In this document: piece by piece, positions 8,900 through 18,859 of the stretch | How positions within the stretch are numbered: the stretch's first letter is position 1 | Layout of the letters: every line of letters starts with the position of its first letter | Source of the DNA: CAMYMQ01 sp963730305 | GTDB taxonomy: Bacteria > Pseudomonadota > Alphaproteobacteria > Bin65 | Length of the DNA stretch: 64,000 bases | NCBI GenBank assembly: GCA_963730305.1 | Contig: CAVSRB010000003.1 | Span: forward strand, 496,001-560,000 | Direction: 5' to 3' | Translations under genes and position numbers: made by a program | Notes under the pieces: model-generated | Database searches by the model: none | What the model saw: the letters and a program-made list of their open reading frames with translations, nothing else | What the model was told of the DNA's origin: nothing

Positions 8900-10017
8900 G
8901 CTACGTTCCGGCCCGCGCCGATACCAGCATCGTCGGCCGCTGGTGGTGGACGGTGGACCGCTGGATGCTGGGCGCGCTGCTGCTGCTGCTCGTCTATGGC
9001 GCGATCATGACCTTCGCGGCCAGCCCGCCGGCGGCGATCCGCATCAAGCTCGACAGCTTCCATTTCGTCCGCCAGCAGCTTTCGATCATCCCGGTCGCGC
9101 TGGGGATCATGATCGCGGTGTCGCTGCTGAGCGCGCGAGGCATCCGCCGCCTGGCCGTCGTCATGATGATCGTCGCCTTGGTGCTGACCGTGGTGACGCT
9201 GTTCTCGGGGCCCGAGATCAAGGGCGCGCGCCGCTGGATCGACGTGCTCGGATTCTCGCTGCAGCCGTCGGAATTCCTCAAGCCGGCCTTCGCCGTGTTC
9301 GCCGCCTGGATGTGCGCGACCGCCCGGCTCGAAGAGCGCTTCCCCGGCCGGATGATCGCCACCGTCGCCTGCATCGCGATCATCGGCGTGCTCGCGGTCC
9401 AGCCAGACATCGGCATGTCGGCGGTGATCTTCGCGATCTGGTTCAGCCAGCTGTTCATGGCCGGCCTGCCGCTGTTCTGGATCGCCATCGGCGTGTTCGC
9501 GATCGGCGGCATCCTGTTCGCCGCGTATCACACGTTTCCCCACGTCACCACGCGCGTCGACCTGTTCCTCGACCCGTCGACCGGCGACACCTACCAGGTC
9601 GACAAGTCGATCGACGCCTTCATCCACGGCGGCCTGTTCGGCACCGGCCCCGGCGAGGGCACCGTCAAGAACCTGCTGCCCGACGCGCACAGCGACTTCG
9701 TCTTCGCCGTGGTCGGCGAGGAGTTCGGCGCCCTGATCTGCGTCCTCGTGGTCGCGACCTACGCGTTCATCGTGCTGCGCGGCTTCGGCCGGGTGATCGA
9801 GGAGAGCAACCTGTTCGTGCTGTTCAGCACCACCGCCCTGCTCGTCGCGTTCGGTCTGCAGGCGCTGATCAACATGGCCTCGGCCTTGCATCTGATGCCG
9901 ACCAAGGGCATGACCCTACCCTTCATCTCCTATGGCGGATCGTCGATGATCGCCTTGGCGATCGGAATGGGCATGGTGCTTGCGCTGACCCGCCGGCGCG
10001 CGGGGGCATCGTCGTGA
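8896..10017 (+). CDS. ftsW: SEDS peptidoglycan glycosyltransferase FtsW
   Basis: 373 residues with about ten membrane helices. SEDS-family marks are present: L-Q-P-S-E-F near residue 118, Q-P-D-I-G-M-S near 170, the periplasmic loop with F-x-D-P-S-T-G-D-T-Y-Q, then A-H-S-D-F-V-F-A-V-V-G-E-E-F-G, and S-Y-G-G-S-S-M near the end. FtsW polymerises lipid II at the septum with FtsI as transpeptidase partner. Its position between murD and murG is canonical. Start ATG 8896 lies in the murD stop, and its own stop overlaps the GTG of murG. Confidence 0.96.
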   Translation: MSYVPARADTSIVGRWWWTVDRWMLGALLLLLVYGAIMTFAASPPAAIRIKLDSFHFVRQQLSIIPVALGIMIAVSLLSARGIRRLAVVMMIVALVLTVVTLFSGPEIKGARRWIDVLGFSLQPSEFLKPAFAVFAAWMCATARLEERFPGRMIATVACIAIIGVLAVQPDIGMSAVIFAIWFSQLFMAGLPLFWIAIGVFAIGGILFAAYHTFPHVTTRVDLFLDPSTGDTYQVDKSIDAFIHGGLFGTGPGEGTVKNLLPDAHSDFVFAVVGEEFGALICVLVVATYAFIVLRGFGRVIEESNLFVLFSTTALLVAFGLQALINMASALHLMPTKGMTLPFISYGGSSMIALAIGMGMVLALTRRRAGASS

Positions 10018-11129
10018 CCGCGTTGACCGAACGCCCGGTCGCGCTGACCGCCGGCGGCACCGGCGGCCACATGTTCCCGGCCGTCGCGCTGGGCGCCGAG
10101 CTGATCGAGCGCGGCTACCGGGTGCTGCTGCTCACCGACACGCGCGGCGCCGAATACGGCAGCCGCGTCCAGGGCATCGAGAGCCACGTCATTCCCGCAG
10201 CCTCTCCCTCGCGCGGCGGTCTGGCCGGCAAGCTGGGCTTCCTGTTCACGATGGCCCGCGGCGCCTGGGCGGCGCGCGGCGTGCTGCGGCGGCAGCGGGT
10301 TATCCTGGTGGTCGGCTTCGGCGGCTACGCCTCCTTCGCTCCGGCGTTCATGGCCGGCCGCGGCGGCATCCCGGTGATCCTGCACGAACAGAACGCCTAT
10401 CTCGGCCTCGCCAACCGCAAGCTCGCCCCCCACGCCGCCATCCTCGCCCTGTCCTTCGGCTCGGTCGCCGGCATCCCCGCGACCCGCGCCGAGCAGGCGC
10501 AAACCGGCAACCCGGTCCGCCCCGACATCATCGCGCTGGCCGACACGCCCTACCCGGCGCCGGCGGCGGACGCCCCGATCAACCTGTTCGTCACCGGCGG
10601 CAGCCAGGGCGCCCGGGTGTTCAGCGAGGTCATCCCCGAGGCCTTCGCGCGGCTGGACGAGGCCGAGCGCGCCCGCTTCGCGGTGACCCAGCAGTGCCGC
10701 CCGGAAGACCTCGACGAGGTCCGCGCGGCCTACGACCGGCTCGGCGTCGCCGCCGAGCTGGCCAGCTTCTTCGACGACGTGCCCCGGCGGCTGGCCCACG
10801 CGCACGCCGTGATCTGCCGCGCCGGCGCGTCGACCTGCGCCGAGGTGACGGTTGCCGGCCGGCCGGCCATCTTCGTGCCCTACCCGTTTGCCGCCGACGA
10901 CCACCAGACCCACAACGCCCGCGCGCTCGAGCAGGAGGGGGTCGGCTGGCTGATGCCCCAGCCCGAGTTCACCGCCGAGGCGCTGGCGGACCGGCTGCGC
11001 GGCTTCCTGACCGATCCGGCCGCCCTGGTCGATGCCGCGGCGGCCGCCAGGCGCGCCGCCCATCCCGACGCGGCGACCCGGCTGGCCGACCTGGTCGAGG
11101 GCCTGCTCGAAGCGAGGGCCGCGGCATGA
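10014..11129 (+). CDS. murG: UDP-GlcNAc transferase MurG (lipid II synthesis)
   Basis: 371 residues from GTG 10014, overlapping the ftsW stop by four bases. It shows the N-terminal G-G-T-G-G-H loop (residues 12-17), H-E-Q-N-A in the acceptor domain and the second glycine-rich loop T-G-G-S-Q-G-A near 190. The donor-binding region R-A-G-A-S-T-C-A-E and the D-D-H-Q-T-H-N-A motif are present. MurG is a GT28-family enzyme on the cytoplasmic membrane face that adds GlcNAc to lipid I to make lipid II, the substrate of FtsW. Confidence 0.96.
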   Translation: MTALTERPVALTAGGTGGHMFPAVALGAELIERGYRVLLLTDTRGAEYGSRVQGIESHVIPAASPSRGGLAGKLGFLFTMARGAWAARGVLRRQRVILVVGFGGYASFAPAFMAGRGGIPVILHEQNAYLGLANRKLAPHAAILALSFGSVAGIPATRAEQAQTGNPVRPDIIALADTPYPAPAADAPINLFVTGGSQGARVFSEVIPEAFARLDEAERARFAVTQQCRPEDLDEVRAAYDRLGVAAELASFFDDVPRRLAHAHAVICRAGASTCAEVTVAGRPAIFVPYPFAADDHQTHNARALEQEGVGWLMPQPEFTAEALADRLRGFLTDPAALVDAAAAARRAAHPDAATRLADLVEGLLEARAAA

Positions 11130-12547
11130 TGGCCAGGCTGCCCTTCGACATCGGCACCATTCATTTCGTCGGCATCGGCGGCATCGGCATGTCCGGCATC
11201 GCCGAGATCCTGCGCAACCTCGGCTACAAGGTGCAGGGCAGCGACATGGCCGAGGGCGCCAACGTGGTGCGGCTGCGCGAGCTGGGCATCCCGGTCGCCG
11301 TCGGCCATGCCGCCGAGAATATCGGCGACGCCTCGGTGGTCGTGGTCTCATCGGCGGTCAAGGCCGACAACCCCGAGGTCCAGGCCGCCCGCGCCCGGCT
11401 CACCCCGGTCGTCCGCCGCGCCGAGATGCTGGGTGAGCTGATGCGCCTGAAATGGGCGATCGCCGTCGGCGGCACCCATGGCAAGACGACGACGACCTCG
11501 CTGGTCGCCTCGCTGCTCGACGCCGCCGACCTCGACCCGACCGTGATCAACGGCGGCATCATCAACGCCTACGGCACCAATGCCCGGCTCGGCGAGGGCG
11601 ACTGGATGGTGGTCGAGGCCGACGAATCCGACGGCTCGTTCCTCAAGCTGCCGGCCACGATCGCGGTGGTCACCAACATCGACCCCGAGCATCTCGACCA
11701 TTACGGCGACTTCGACGCGCTGCGCTTCGCCTTCGACAGCTTCGTCGGCAACATCCCCTTCTATGGCTTCGCCGTGCTGTGCCTCGACCATCCCGAGGTC
11801 CAGGCGATGATCCCGCGCCTGTCGGACCGGCGGCTGATCACCTACGGCACCTCGCGCCAGGCCGACGTCCGCGCGGTCAACCTGCGCTACGAACCGGCAC
11901 GGACCCTGTTCGACATCGTCATCAAGGACCGGACCAGTAACCGACAGGCGCAATATTTCGACATCGAGCTGCCGATGCTGGGCGAGCACAACGTGCGCAA
12001 CGCCCTCGCCGCGGTCTCGATCGCCTGGGAGCTCGACATCGAGGAGAAGGTGCTGCGCCGCGCGCTGGCCGGCTTCGAGGGGGTCAAGCGCCGCTTCACC
12101 AAGACCGGCGAGGCCGGCGGCATTACCGTGATCGACGACTACGCCCACCACCCGGTCGAGATCGCCCACGTGTTGGCCGCAGCGCGCGCCGCCAGCCGCG
12201 GCCGCGTGATCGCCGTGGTCCAGCCCCATCGCTATTCGCGCCTGAACGACCTGTTCGAGGAGTTCTGCACCTGCTTCAACGACGCCGACAAGGTCGTCGT
12301 CGCCGACGTCTATCCGGCCGGCGAGGATCCGATCCCCGGCGCCGACCGCGACCATCTCGCCGACGGCCTGCGCGGCCACGGCCACCGCAACGTGCGCATC
12401 CTGGACAAGCCGGAGGACCTGGCGCCCCTGATCGCCGACCTCGCCGGCGCCGACGACTTCGTCATCTGCATGGGCGCGGGCAGCATCTCCCAATGGGCCC
12501 AGGCCCTGCCCGCGGCGCTCGACAAGATCGTGGGGACGGGCAAATGA
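11126..12547 (+). CDS. murC: UDP-MurNAc--L-alanine ligase MurC
   Basis: 473 residues from ATG 11126 (overlap with murG); the next codon is also ATG, so the start may be one residue later. An N-terminal Rossmann motif I-H-F-V-G-I-G-G-I-G-M-S-G is followed by the ATP loop G-T-H-G-K-T-T-T near residue 113 and E-A-D-E-S-D-G-S-F, all typical of MurC. It adds L-alanine to UDP-MurNAc, the first step of the stem peptide, and acts just after MurB. The last codons overlap the murB start. Confidence 0.96.
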   Translation: MMARLPFDIGTIHFVGIGGIGMSGIAEILRNLGYKVQGSDMAEGANVVRLRELGIPVAVGHAAENIGDASVVVVSSAVKADNPEVQAARARLTPVVRRAEMLGELMRLKWAIAVGGTHGKTTTTSLVASLLDAADLDPTVINGGIINAYGTNARLGEGDWMVVEADESDGSFLKLPATIAVVTNIDPEHLDHYGDFDALRFAFDSFVGNIPFYGFAVLCLDHPEVQAMIPRLSDRRLITYGTSRQADVRAVNLRYEPARTLFDIVIKDRTSNRQAQYFDIELPMLGEHNVRNALAAVSIAWELDIEEKVLRRALAGFEGVKRRFTKTGEAGGITVIDDYAHHPVEIAHVLAAARAASRGRVIAVVQPHRYSRLNDLFEEFCTCFNDADKVVVADVYPAGEDPIPGADRDHLADGLRGHGHRNVRILDKPEDLAPLIADLAGADDFVICMGAGSISQWAQALPAALDKIVGTGK

Positions 12548-13476
12548 CCGCGGCGCTGCGCAGCGACGCCCGCCTGATCGACCGGCTGCCGCCCGTGCGC
12601 GGCAGCCTGGAGGAGCATGCCCCGCTCGACCGCGAGACCTGGTTCAAGGTCGGCGGTCCGGCCGAGGTGATGTTCCGCCCCGCCGACCGCGACGACCTCG
12701 CCGACTTCCTGCGCGCCGTGCCCGAGGGCATCGCAGTCACCGTGATCGGCTTCGGCTCCAACATGCTGGTGCGCGATGGCGGCGTCGGCGGCGTGGTGAT
12801 CCGCATGGGCCGGGAGATGGCCGGCATCGAGGTCGACGGCGACACGATCAGCGCCGGCGCCGGCGCGTCCGACCCCGCGGTCGCCGCGGCGGCGCGCGAC
12901 GCCGGGCTGACCGGCCTCGAATTCCTCTCCGGCATCCCCGGCACGGTCGGCGGCGCCCTGCGCATGAACGCCGGCGCGTACGGCGGCGAGGTCAAGGACA
13001 TCCTGATCGAGTGCAAGGCGATCGACCCCGACGGCAACCTGCACAAGCTGTCGGTCGACGACATGGGCTTCTCCTACCGGCGTTGCTCGATCCCCGACGC
13101 CTGGATCTTCACCAGCGCCGTGTTCCGCGGCGCGCCCGGCGACCGCGACGCGATCGCGGCGCGGATGGCGGAGATCCGCGCGGCGCGCGAAGAGACCCAG
13201 CCGATGCGCACCCGCACCGGCGGCAGCACCTTCCAGAACCCCCCCGGCGAGAAGGCTTGGGAGCTGGTCGACCGCGCCGGCTGCCGCGGGCTGACCATCG
13301 GCGGGGCGATGGTGTCGGAGAAGCACACCAACTTCCTGATCAACACCGGCACCGCCACCGCCGCCGACATCGAGGCGCTGGGCGAGGAGGTCCGCCGCCG
13401 GGTGATGGAGAGCTCGGGCATCGACCTGCACTGGGAGATCCGCCGCATCGGCGTTCCGGCAGGAGGCCGGGCATGA
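12544..13476 (+). CDS. murB: UDP-N-acetylenolpyruvoylglucosamine reductase MurB
   Basis: 310 residues from ATG 12544; an upstream in-frame codon at 12493 is inside murC. FAD-binding segments are visible: T-W-F-K-V-G-G-P-A, G-F-G-S-N-M-L-V-R-D-G-G near residue 70, and P-G-T-V-G-G-A-L-R-M-N-A-G-A-Y near 135. The Y-R-R-C-S segment and G-G-S-T-F-Q-N-P, which holds the catalytic serine, follow. The enzyme reduces the enolpyruvyl group with NADPH to give UDP-MurNAc. The size and the lack of the extra E. coli-type domain fit the shorter, type II-like MurB. Confidence 0.95.
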   Translation: MTAALRSDARLIDRLPPVRGSLEEHAPLDRETWFKVGGPAEVMFRPADRDDLADFLRAVPEGIAVTVIGFGSNMLVRDGGVGGVVIRMGREMAGIEVDGDTISAGAGASDPAVAAAARDAGLTGLEFLSGIPGTVGGALRMNAGAYGGEVKDILIECKAIDPDGNLHKLSVDDMGFSYRRCSIPDAWIFTSAVFRGAPGDRDAIAARMAEIRAAREETQPMRTRTGGSTFQNPPGEKAWELVDRAGCRGLTIGGAMVSEKHTNFLINTGTATAADIEALGEEVRRRVMESSGIDLHWEIRRIGVPAGGRA

Positions 13477-14396
13477 GCAAGCGCGTCGCCGTGCTGATGG
13501 GCGGCACCTCGTCCGAGCGGGAAGTCTCGCTGTCGTCGGGCAAGGGCGTGTCGGAGAGCCTGCGCCGGTCGGGCTTCGACGTGCTCGATATCGACGTCGG
13601 CGCCGACGTGTCCGCGCTGATCGCGGCGCTGACGCCGGCGCCCGACGCGGTGTTCAACGCCTTGCACGGCACCTTCGGCGAGGACGGCCGGGTCCAGGGC
13701 CTGCTCGACATGATGGGCATCCCCTACACCCACTCCGGCATGGTCGCCTCGACCGTCGCGATGGACAAGTCGATCAGCCGTCTCATCTTCGACGACATCG
13801 GCCTGCCGATCGCGCCGGGGAACGTCTATACCCGGTCGATGCTGGCGACGATCGACGAGCCCGCCCGCCCTTACGTGGTCAAGCCGCTCAACGAGGGCAG
13901 CTCGGTCGGCGTCGAGATCGTGCTCGAACAGGACAACAAGGCCTGGTCGTCGGTGGTCGACGACTTCTCCCGCTACCCCCGGGTGCTGATCGAGCGCTAC
14001 ATCCCCGGCCGCGAGATCCAGGTCGCGATCATGGGCGACAAGCCGCTGGGCGCGATCGAGATCCGAACCGAGCACCGCTTCTACGACTACCGCGCCAAAT
14101 ACACGCCGGGCGAGTCGAGCCACCTGATGCCCGCGCCGATCCACGCCGACGCCTACGCCGCGTCGCTGGACCTGTCGCTGCGCGCCCACCAGGTGCTGGG
14201 CTGCCGCGGTGTCAGCCGGGTCGACCTGCGCTACGACGACACCAACGGCGAGCCGGGCGACCTGTTCCTGCTCGAGGTCAATACCCAGCCGGGCATGACC
14301 CCGACGTCGCTGGTCCCCGAGATCGCCGCCGACACCGGTATCGACTTCGACGCCCTGGTCGCCTGGATGGTGGAGGACGCCACATGCGACGGCTGA
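13473..14396 (+). CDS. ddl: D-alanine--D-alanine ligase
   Basis: 307 residues from ATG 13473, four-base overlap with murB. It has the N-terminal L-M-G-G-T-S-S-E-R-E-V-S motif, the N-A-L-H-G-T-F-G-E-D-G loop, the ATP-grasp K-P-L-N-E-G-S-S-V-G motif near residue 136 and the metal-binding E-V-N-T-Q-P-G-M-T near 269. It makes the D-Ala-D-Ala used by MurF. It overlaps ftsQ by 13 bases, a slightly larger overlap than elsewhere in the cluster. Confidence 0.96.
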   Translation: MSKRVAVLMGGTSSEREVSLSSGKGVSESLRRSGFDVLDIDVGADVSALIAALTPAPDAVFNALHGTFGEDGRVQGLLDMMGIPYTHSGMVASTVAMDKSISRLIFDDIGLPIAPGNVYTRSMLATIDEPARPYVVKPLNEGSSVGVEIVLEQDNKAWSSVVDDFSRYPRVLIERYIPGREIQVAIMGDKPLGAIEIRTEHRFYDYRAKYTPGESSHLMPAPIHADAYAASLDLSLRAHQVLGCRGVSRVDLRYDDTNGEPGDLFLLEVNTQPGMTPTSLVPEIAADTGIDFDALVAWMVEDATCDG

Positions 14397-15439
14397 TGGG
14401 CGCCAACCGGGCCGAGGCCGCCGAACCGGCCTTCGATCACCGCCACGACATGGAGGAGCGCCGGCCGCGGCTGGGGCCCGACGGCACCGCCCTGAGCCCG
14501 GCCGCGATCATCGCGCGGGCCGCCGCCACCGTGCCGGGCGAGGGCGGGCCGGCCCCGACCCCCGCCCCCGCCGTGCCGCGCACCACCGAGGACACCCTGG
14601 TGCTGCCGGCGCCGCGCCCGAACCGGCGCGCCCAGCGCCGGCCCTACGCCCTGGTCGCCGCCCGGGCGCGCCGCGCCGCCTACACCCTGCGCCACGCGCC
14701 GCTGCTGCTGGTGCTGTTCGGGACGCCCCTCTTGCTATGGCAGACCGGACGGCTCGACGCCGCGCTCGATCGCATCGGCACCGAGACCGACCGGGTCTAC
14801 CGCGGCGCCCGCTCCGCGATGAACCTCCGGCTGCGCCACGTCCGCGTCAAAGGCCGCCATCGCACCAGCCTCGCCGCTCTACGCAAGGCCACCGCCCTGG
14901 CCCACGGGCAGGACGTCATGTCCGTCGACCTCGAGGCGCTGGGACGACGGCTCGAACGCCTGCCCTGGGTCAGCCGCGCGATCGTCGCCCGGCAGCTGCC
15001 GGACACGATCGTCGTCCGGCTGCAGGAGCACGCCCCGATCGCCCGGTTCCGCACGGGCGACCGCACCATCTTGATCGGCGACGGCGGCAAGGCGATCCCG
15101 ATCGACGCCAGCGCGGCCAACAGCCGGCTGCTGCTGTTCGCCGGCGACGGCGCGCCCGAGGCCGCCCGCTCGCTGCTGCTAATCCTGGAGAAGACGCCGG
15201 CACTGCGCGCCCGGGTGGCCGCGGCGGTCCGGCGCGGCAAGCGCCGCTGGGACATCGTGTTCGACAACCGCGTCGTGCTGCGGTTGCCGGAGCTCCACGA
15301 CGAGGCGGCCTGGCTTCGCTTCGCCGAGCTCGAGCGGCGTTACAACCTGCTCGGTCGCGGCGCGGTTTCCTTCGACATGCGGTTGCGCGACCGGCTGGTC
15401 ATTCGCAAGCGCGTGACCACGACCAACAATTCCGGTTAG
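14384..15439 (+). CDS. ftsQ: cell division protein FtsQ
   Basis: 351 residues. A long Pro/Ala/Arg-rich cytoplasmic N-terminus of about 100 residues precedes one membrane helix (about 105-121). A periplasmic POTRA domain follows (V-R-V-K-G-R-H-R-T, then the D-V-M-S-V-D and L-P-W-V-S motifs) and then the FtsQ beta domain. FtsQ recruits FtsB/FtsL to the divisome. The extended N-terminus is common in alphaproteobacteria. The start at 14384 lies inside the end of ddl; a later ATG at 14395 would remove only a few residues, so the exact start is not certain. Confidence 0.93.
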   Translation: MRRLMGANRAEAAEPAFDHRHDMEERRPRLGPDGTALSPAAIIARAAATVPGEGGPAPTPAPAVPRTTEDTLVLPAPRPNRRAQRRPYALVAARARRAAYTLRHAPLLLVLFGTPLLLWQTGRLDAALDRIGTETDRVYRGARSAMNLRLRHVRVKGRHRTSLAALRKATALAHGQDVMSVDLEALGRRLERLPWVSRAIVARQLPDTIVVRLQEHAPIARFRTGDRTILIGDGGKAIPIDASAANSRLLLFAGDGAPEAARSLLLILEKTPALRARVAAAVRRGKRRWDIVFDNRVVLRLPELHDEAAWLRFAELERRYNLLGRGAVSFDMRLRDRLVIRKRVTTTNNSG

Positions 15440-15457
15440 GATTCAGATCGGGGAGTC

Positions 15458-16736
15458 ATGGCACTGAAGAACAAGAAGAACGGTCACTCAGTCGCGCCGC
15501 TGATCGCTGCGATCGATATCGGCAGCAGCAAGACCGCCTGCCTGATCGCGCGATTGGAGGACGATGCGCCGCGCATCGTCGGCGTCGGCCACCGCCGCAT
15601 GGACGGGGTCCGCAACGGCGCCATCATCAACCTGGAGGCTGCGCGCGACGCGCTGGTCAACACCATCACCGTCGCCGAGAACATGGCCGGCGAGACGATC
15701 CGCGAGGTGGTCGTCAACGTGAGCTGCGGCAAGCCGCATTCCGAGATCGTCTCGGTCGACGTCCCGATCGGCGGCCACGAGGTGTCGCGCGCCGACGTCC
15801 GCCGGCTCCTCGTCCACGGCCGCAAGGCGGAGGAGAACCTGGAGCGCGAACTGGTCCACGCCATCCCGGTCGGCTTCCGCATCGACGGCACCAAGGGCAT
15901 CCACGACCCGCGCGGCCTGTACGGCGAGCGGCTGGGCGCCGACATCCACACCGTGACCGCGGAGCACGGGCCGCTGCGCACGCTCGCCGCCTGCATCAGC
16001 GGCTGCCACCTGCAAGTCAACTCGTTCGTCGTCTCCCCCTACGCCTCGGGCCTCGCCGCCCTGGTCGAGGACGAGCGCGAGCTGGGCGCGACCGTGATCG
16101 ACCTCGGCGCCGGGACGACCGGGGTCGCCGTCTTCCAGGGCGGCGAGCTGGTCCACACCGACAGCATCCCGGTCGGCGGCGCCCACGTCACCACCGACAT
16201 CGCCCACGGCCTGTCGACCCCGCTCGAACAGGCCGAACGGATCAAGATGCTCTATGGCACCGCCCTCTCCTCGCCCGGGGACGAGGCGGCGATCGTCGAG
16301 GTCCCGCCGATCGGCGAGGCCGACGAAGCGGTCGCGACCCCGGTGCCGAAGAGCCTGCTGACCGGCATCATCAAGCCGCGGGTCGAAGAGACGCTGGAAC
16401 TGGTGCGCGGCCGCCTCGAAGCGAGCGGCTGGCTGCCCAGCGCCGGCCGGCGCGTCGTCCTGACCGGCGGCGCCAGCAAGCTCCGCGGGCTGCGCGAGCT
16501 GACCGGCTCGATCTTCGATTGCAAGGTCCGCACCGGCCGCGCCTACCCGCTGGACGGCCTCGCCGAATCGGCCACCGGCCCGGCCTTCGCCACATCGACC
16601 GGACTGATCCTGTACGCGCTCCGCGCGCGCCAAGACACCATCAGCGGCGCCCTGAGCACGCTGGCTGCCACCCACGAACCGCGCCCAGAGCGGCATGTTC
16701 CGCCGCGTCGGCTCGTGGCTCCACGAACATTTTTGA
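15458..16736 (+). CDS. ftsA: cell division protein FtsA, with an apparent +1 frameshift near the C-terminus
   Basis: An actin-fold protein that tethers FtsZ to the membrane. Phosphate-1 motif A-I-D-I-G-S-S-K-T is near residue 23, the 1C domain follows, then V-I-D-L-G-A-G-T-T and the T-G-G-A-S-K-L adenosine motif. As written the frame runs to 16741 and ends in a Pro/Arg-rich tail lacking the membrane helix. Removing one C from the CCC at 16684-16686 gives S-G-M-F-R-R-V-G-S-W-L-H-E-H-F followed by TGA at 16734-16736, exactly the conserved amphipathic targeting helix. Repaired length is 425 residues. The extra base is probably a sequence error because FtsA needs this helix. Confidence 0.93.
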
Positions 16737-16812
16737 CCTGAACCTTGACCACGACCATGACCCAGACCCTGACCATCCGCCACGCGACGGGCACTCTCGA
16801 GAGGAGGCACGC

Positions 16813-18590
16813 ATGACCATCAATCTTTCCATGCCCCAACAGCCCACCGAACTCCGGCCGAAAATCATCGTGTTCGGTGTCGGCGGCGCCGGCTGCAACG
16901 CCGTCAACAACATGATCCGCTCCAACATCGAGGGCGTGGAGTGCGTGGTCGCCAACACGGATGCCCAGGCGCTGACGCAGTCGAGCTGCCAGCGCCAGAT
17001 CCAGTTGGGCATGAACATCACCCAGGGGCTCGGTGCCGGCTCGCGGCCGGAGATCGGCCGCGCCGCCGCCGAAGAGGGCCTGGAGGAGATCATCACCCAG
17101 CTCCAGGGCGGCCACATGGTGTTCATCACCGCCGGCATGGGCGGCGGCACCGGCACCGGCGCCGCGCCGGTCATCGCCCGCACCGCGCGCGAACACGGCA
17201 TCCTGACCGTCGGCGTGGTGACCAAGCCGTTCCACTTCGAGGGCGCGCACCGGATGAAGCTCGCCGAGGCGGGCCTGCAGGAGCTGCAGGAGGTGGTCGA
17301 CACGCTGATCGTCATCCCCAACCAGAACCTGTTCCGGATCGCCAACGAGAAGACCACCTTCGCCGACGCCTTCAAGATGGCCGACGAGGTGCTGCATTCG
17401 GGCGTGCGCGGGATCACCGACCTGATGGTCATGCCGGGTCTGATCAACCTCGACTTCGCCGACATCCGCACGGTGATGAGCGAGATGGGCAAGGCGATGA
17501 TGGGCGCCGGCGAGGCCGACGGCGACAACCGCGCCGTCGACGCGGCGGAGGCAGCGATCTCGAACCCGCTGCTCGACGACGTCTCGATGGCCGGCGCGCG
17601 CGGCCTGCTGATCAACATCTCGGGCGGCTCCGACCTCACCCTCTACGAGGTCGACGAGGCGGCCAACCGGGTCCGCGACGAGGTCGATCCGGGCGCGAAC
17701 ATCATCTTCGGCTCGACCTTCGACGAGAGCCTGGACGGCCGGATGCGGGTATCGGTGTTCGCCACCGGCATCGACTCCGAGGCGATGGCCCGCCCGGCCG
17801 ACGCCGAGGTCCGCATCATGAAGCCGGCCAAGCCGCAGTTCCTCGAGGCCGATCCGCTGGAGAGCCTGACCAGGGAGCAGCCGGAGCCCGCGCCGCAGCC
17901 GGTCGCCCAGCAGACGGCTCCCCAGGTCCGGCCAATCGTCCCCGCCCAGCCCGGCGAGGCGACGGCCGACCAGGCGACGGCCAAGCCGAGCGACGCCGCC
18001 GATCCGAGTCGAGGAACCCGACCCGAACCAGACCGACATGTTCGATCGCGGCGCGGCGCCGTCGGCCGACCACACGATCATCCCCGAATCGCCGATGCCT
18101 CCGCCTCAGGCTCCGGCCGCGACCACCCCGGCCCGGCCGCAGGCGCCGACCCAGATCCCGTCGAACGACGCCCGTCGTCGCAGCCTGGCGCTCAAGGTCA
18201 TCCCCCGCGACGAGGACGGCGACGACGCCACCAAGGGCGACGGTTCGGCCGCCAACCGCAAGGATGCGGTGCTCGGCTTCTTCCGCTCGCGCAAGAAGGG
18301 CAGCGGCCCCGAGGCGAACGACCGCGGTGCGTTCGGCGATGCCGACACGACCACCCGGCCGCTGATGCCCAAGGAGCCAATCCGCGCGGTCGAGCCGTCG
18401 CAACCGCGTGAGAACCCGGCGGCGACCGTGACGCCAGGCCCCGGAGAGGCCGGCCGCCGACTTGCCGGAGCGGAGGGACGCGCGCCCTTTAGTCCAGGAA
18501 CCGCCGGAAAAGACGGCGGCCAAGGCGACTGAGCAGGACGAGGACGATCTGCTCGAGATTCCCGCCTTCCTGCGCCGCCAGGCGAACTGA
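16813..18590 (+). CDS. ftsZ: cell division GTPase FtsZ, with two apparent +1 frameshifts in the C-terminal linker
   Basis: Starts at ATG 16813. The GTPase domain is intact: G-G-A-G-C-N-A-V-N-N-M, the tubulin signature G-G-G-T-G-T-G-A-A-P near residue 113, and the T7 loop N-L-D-F-A-D. After about residue 396 the reading frame is lost near 18001 (the second frame continues I-R-V-E-E-P-D-P-N-Q) and again in the CCCC at 18439-18442. The third frame ends E-I-P-A-F-L-R-R-Q-A-N and TGA at 18588-18590, the peptide that binds FtsA and other partners. Removing two bases gives 591 residues, normal for this class. Both indels are likely sequence errors. Confidence 0.95.
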
Positions 18591-18613
18591 CGACCGCGCC
18601 CTGCGTGCGACGG

Positions 18614-18644
18614 GCGGGCGGCATCCCACCGGGGTGCCGCCCGC
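18614..18644 (+). terminator. hairpin after ftsZ, possible terminator without a T tract
   Basis: A perfect 10-bp stem (GCGGGCGGCA at 18614-18623 pairing with TGCCGCCCGC at 18635-18644) closes an 11-base loop, 23 bases after the ftsZ stop. No run of T follows, so if it ends the dcw transcript it would need Rho or act only as an mRNA 3' end. Confidence 0.45.
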
Positions 18645-18707
18645 TTCGCATCCGGACCCGCCGGACAGCGCCGCAGGCGGTCGAAACATAGTGTAACAAA
18701 GAGTGAT

Positions 18708-18737
18708 TTGAGGGTTTCCCGCCGCTGCTGCTAGATC
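18708..18737 (+). promoter_or_regulatory. possible sigma70-type promoter for lpxC
   Basis: TTGAGG at 18708-18713 and TAGATC at 18732-18737 are 18 bases apart in the 270-base gap between ftsZ and lpxC, about 120 bases ahead of the lpxC start. The gap follows a hairpin, so lpxC is plausibly transcribed on its own. The match to consensus is partial and there is no independent support. Confidence 0.25.
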
Positions 18738-18859
18738 ACTATGCCGATAGCCGGCATGGGGACCGGCGACGAGCAATTCGGACAAGGCGGACGCGAACCG
18801 CCACCAAACCGGATCGGGGCCGTCGGGAAAACGGAAGCGGAACCGGCGGAAACATAAAG

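Noticed and set aside
14737..16810. Very long + frame before FtsZ that could suggest a fused protein of over 1200 residues
   Set aside because: It covers ftsQ and ftsA in a different frame and is Arg/Pro-rich nonsense; FtsZ begins at ATG 16813 with its normal N-terminus.
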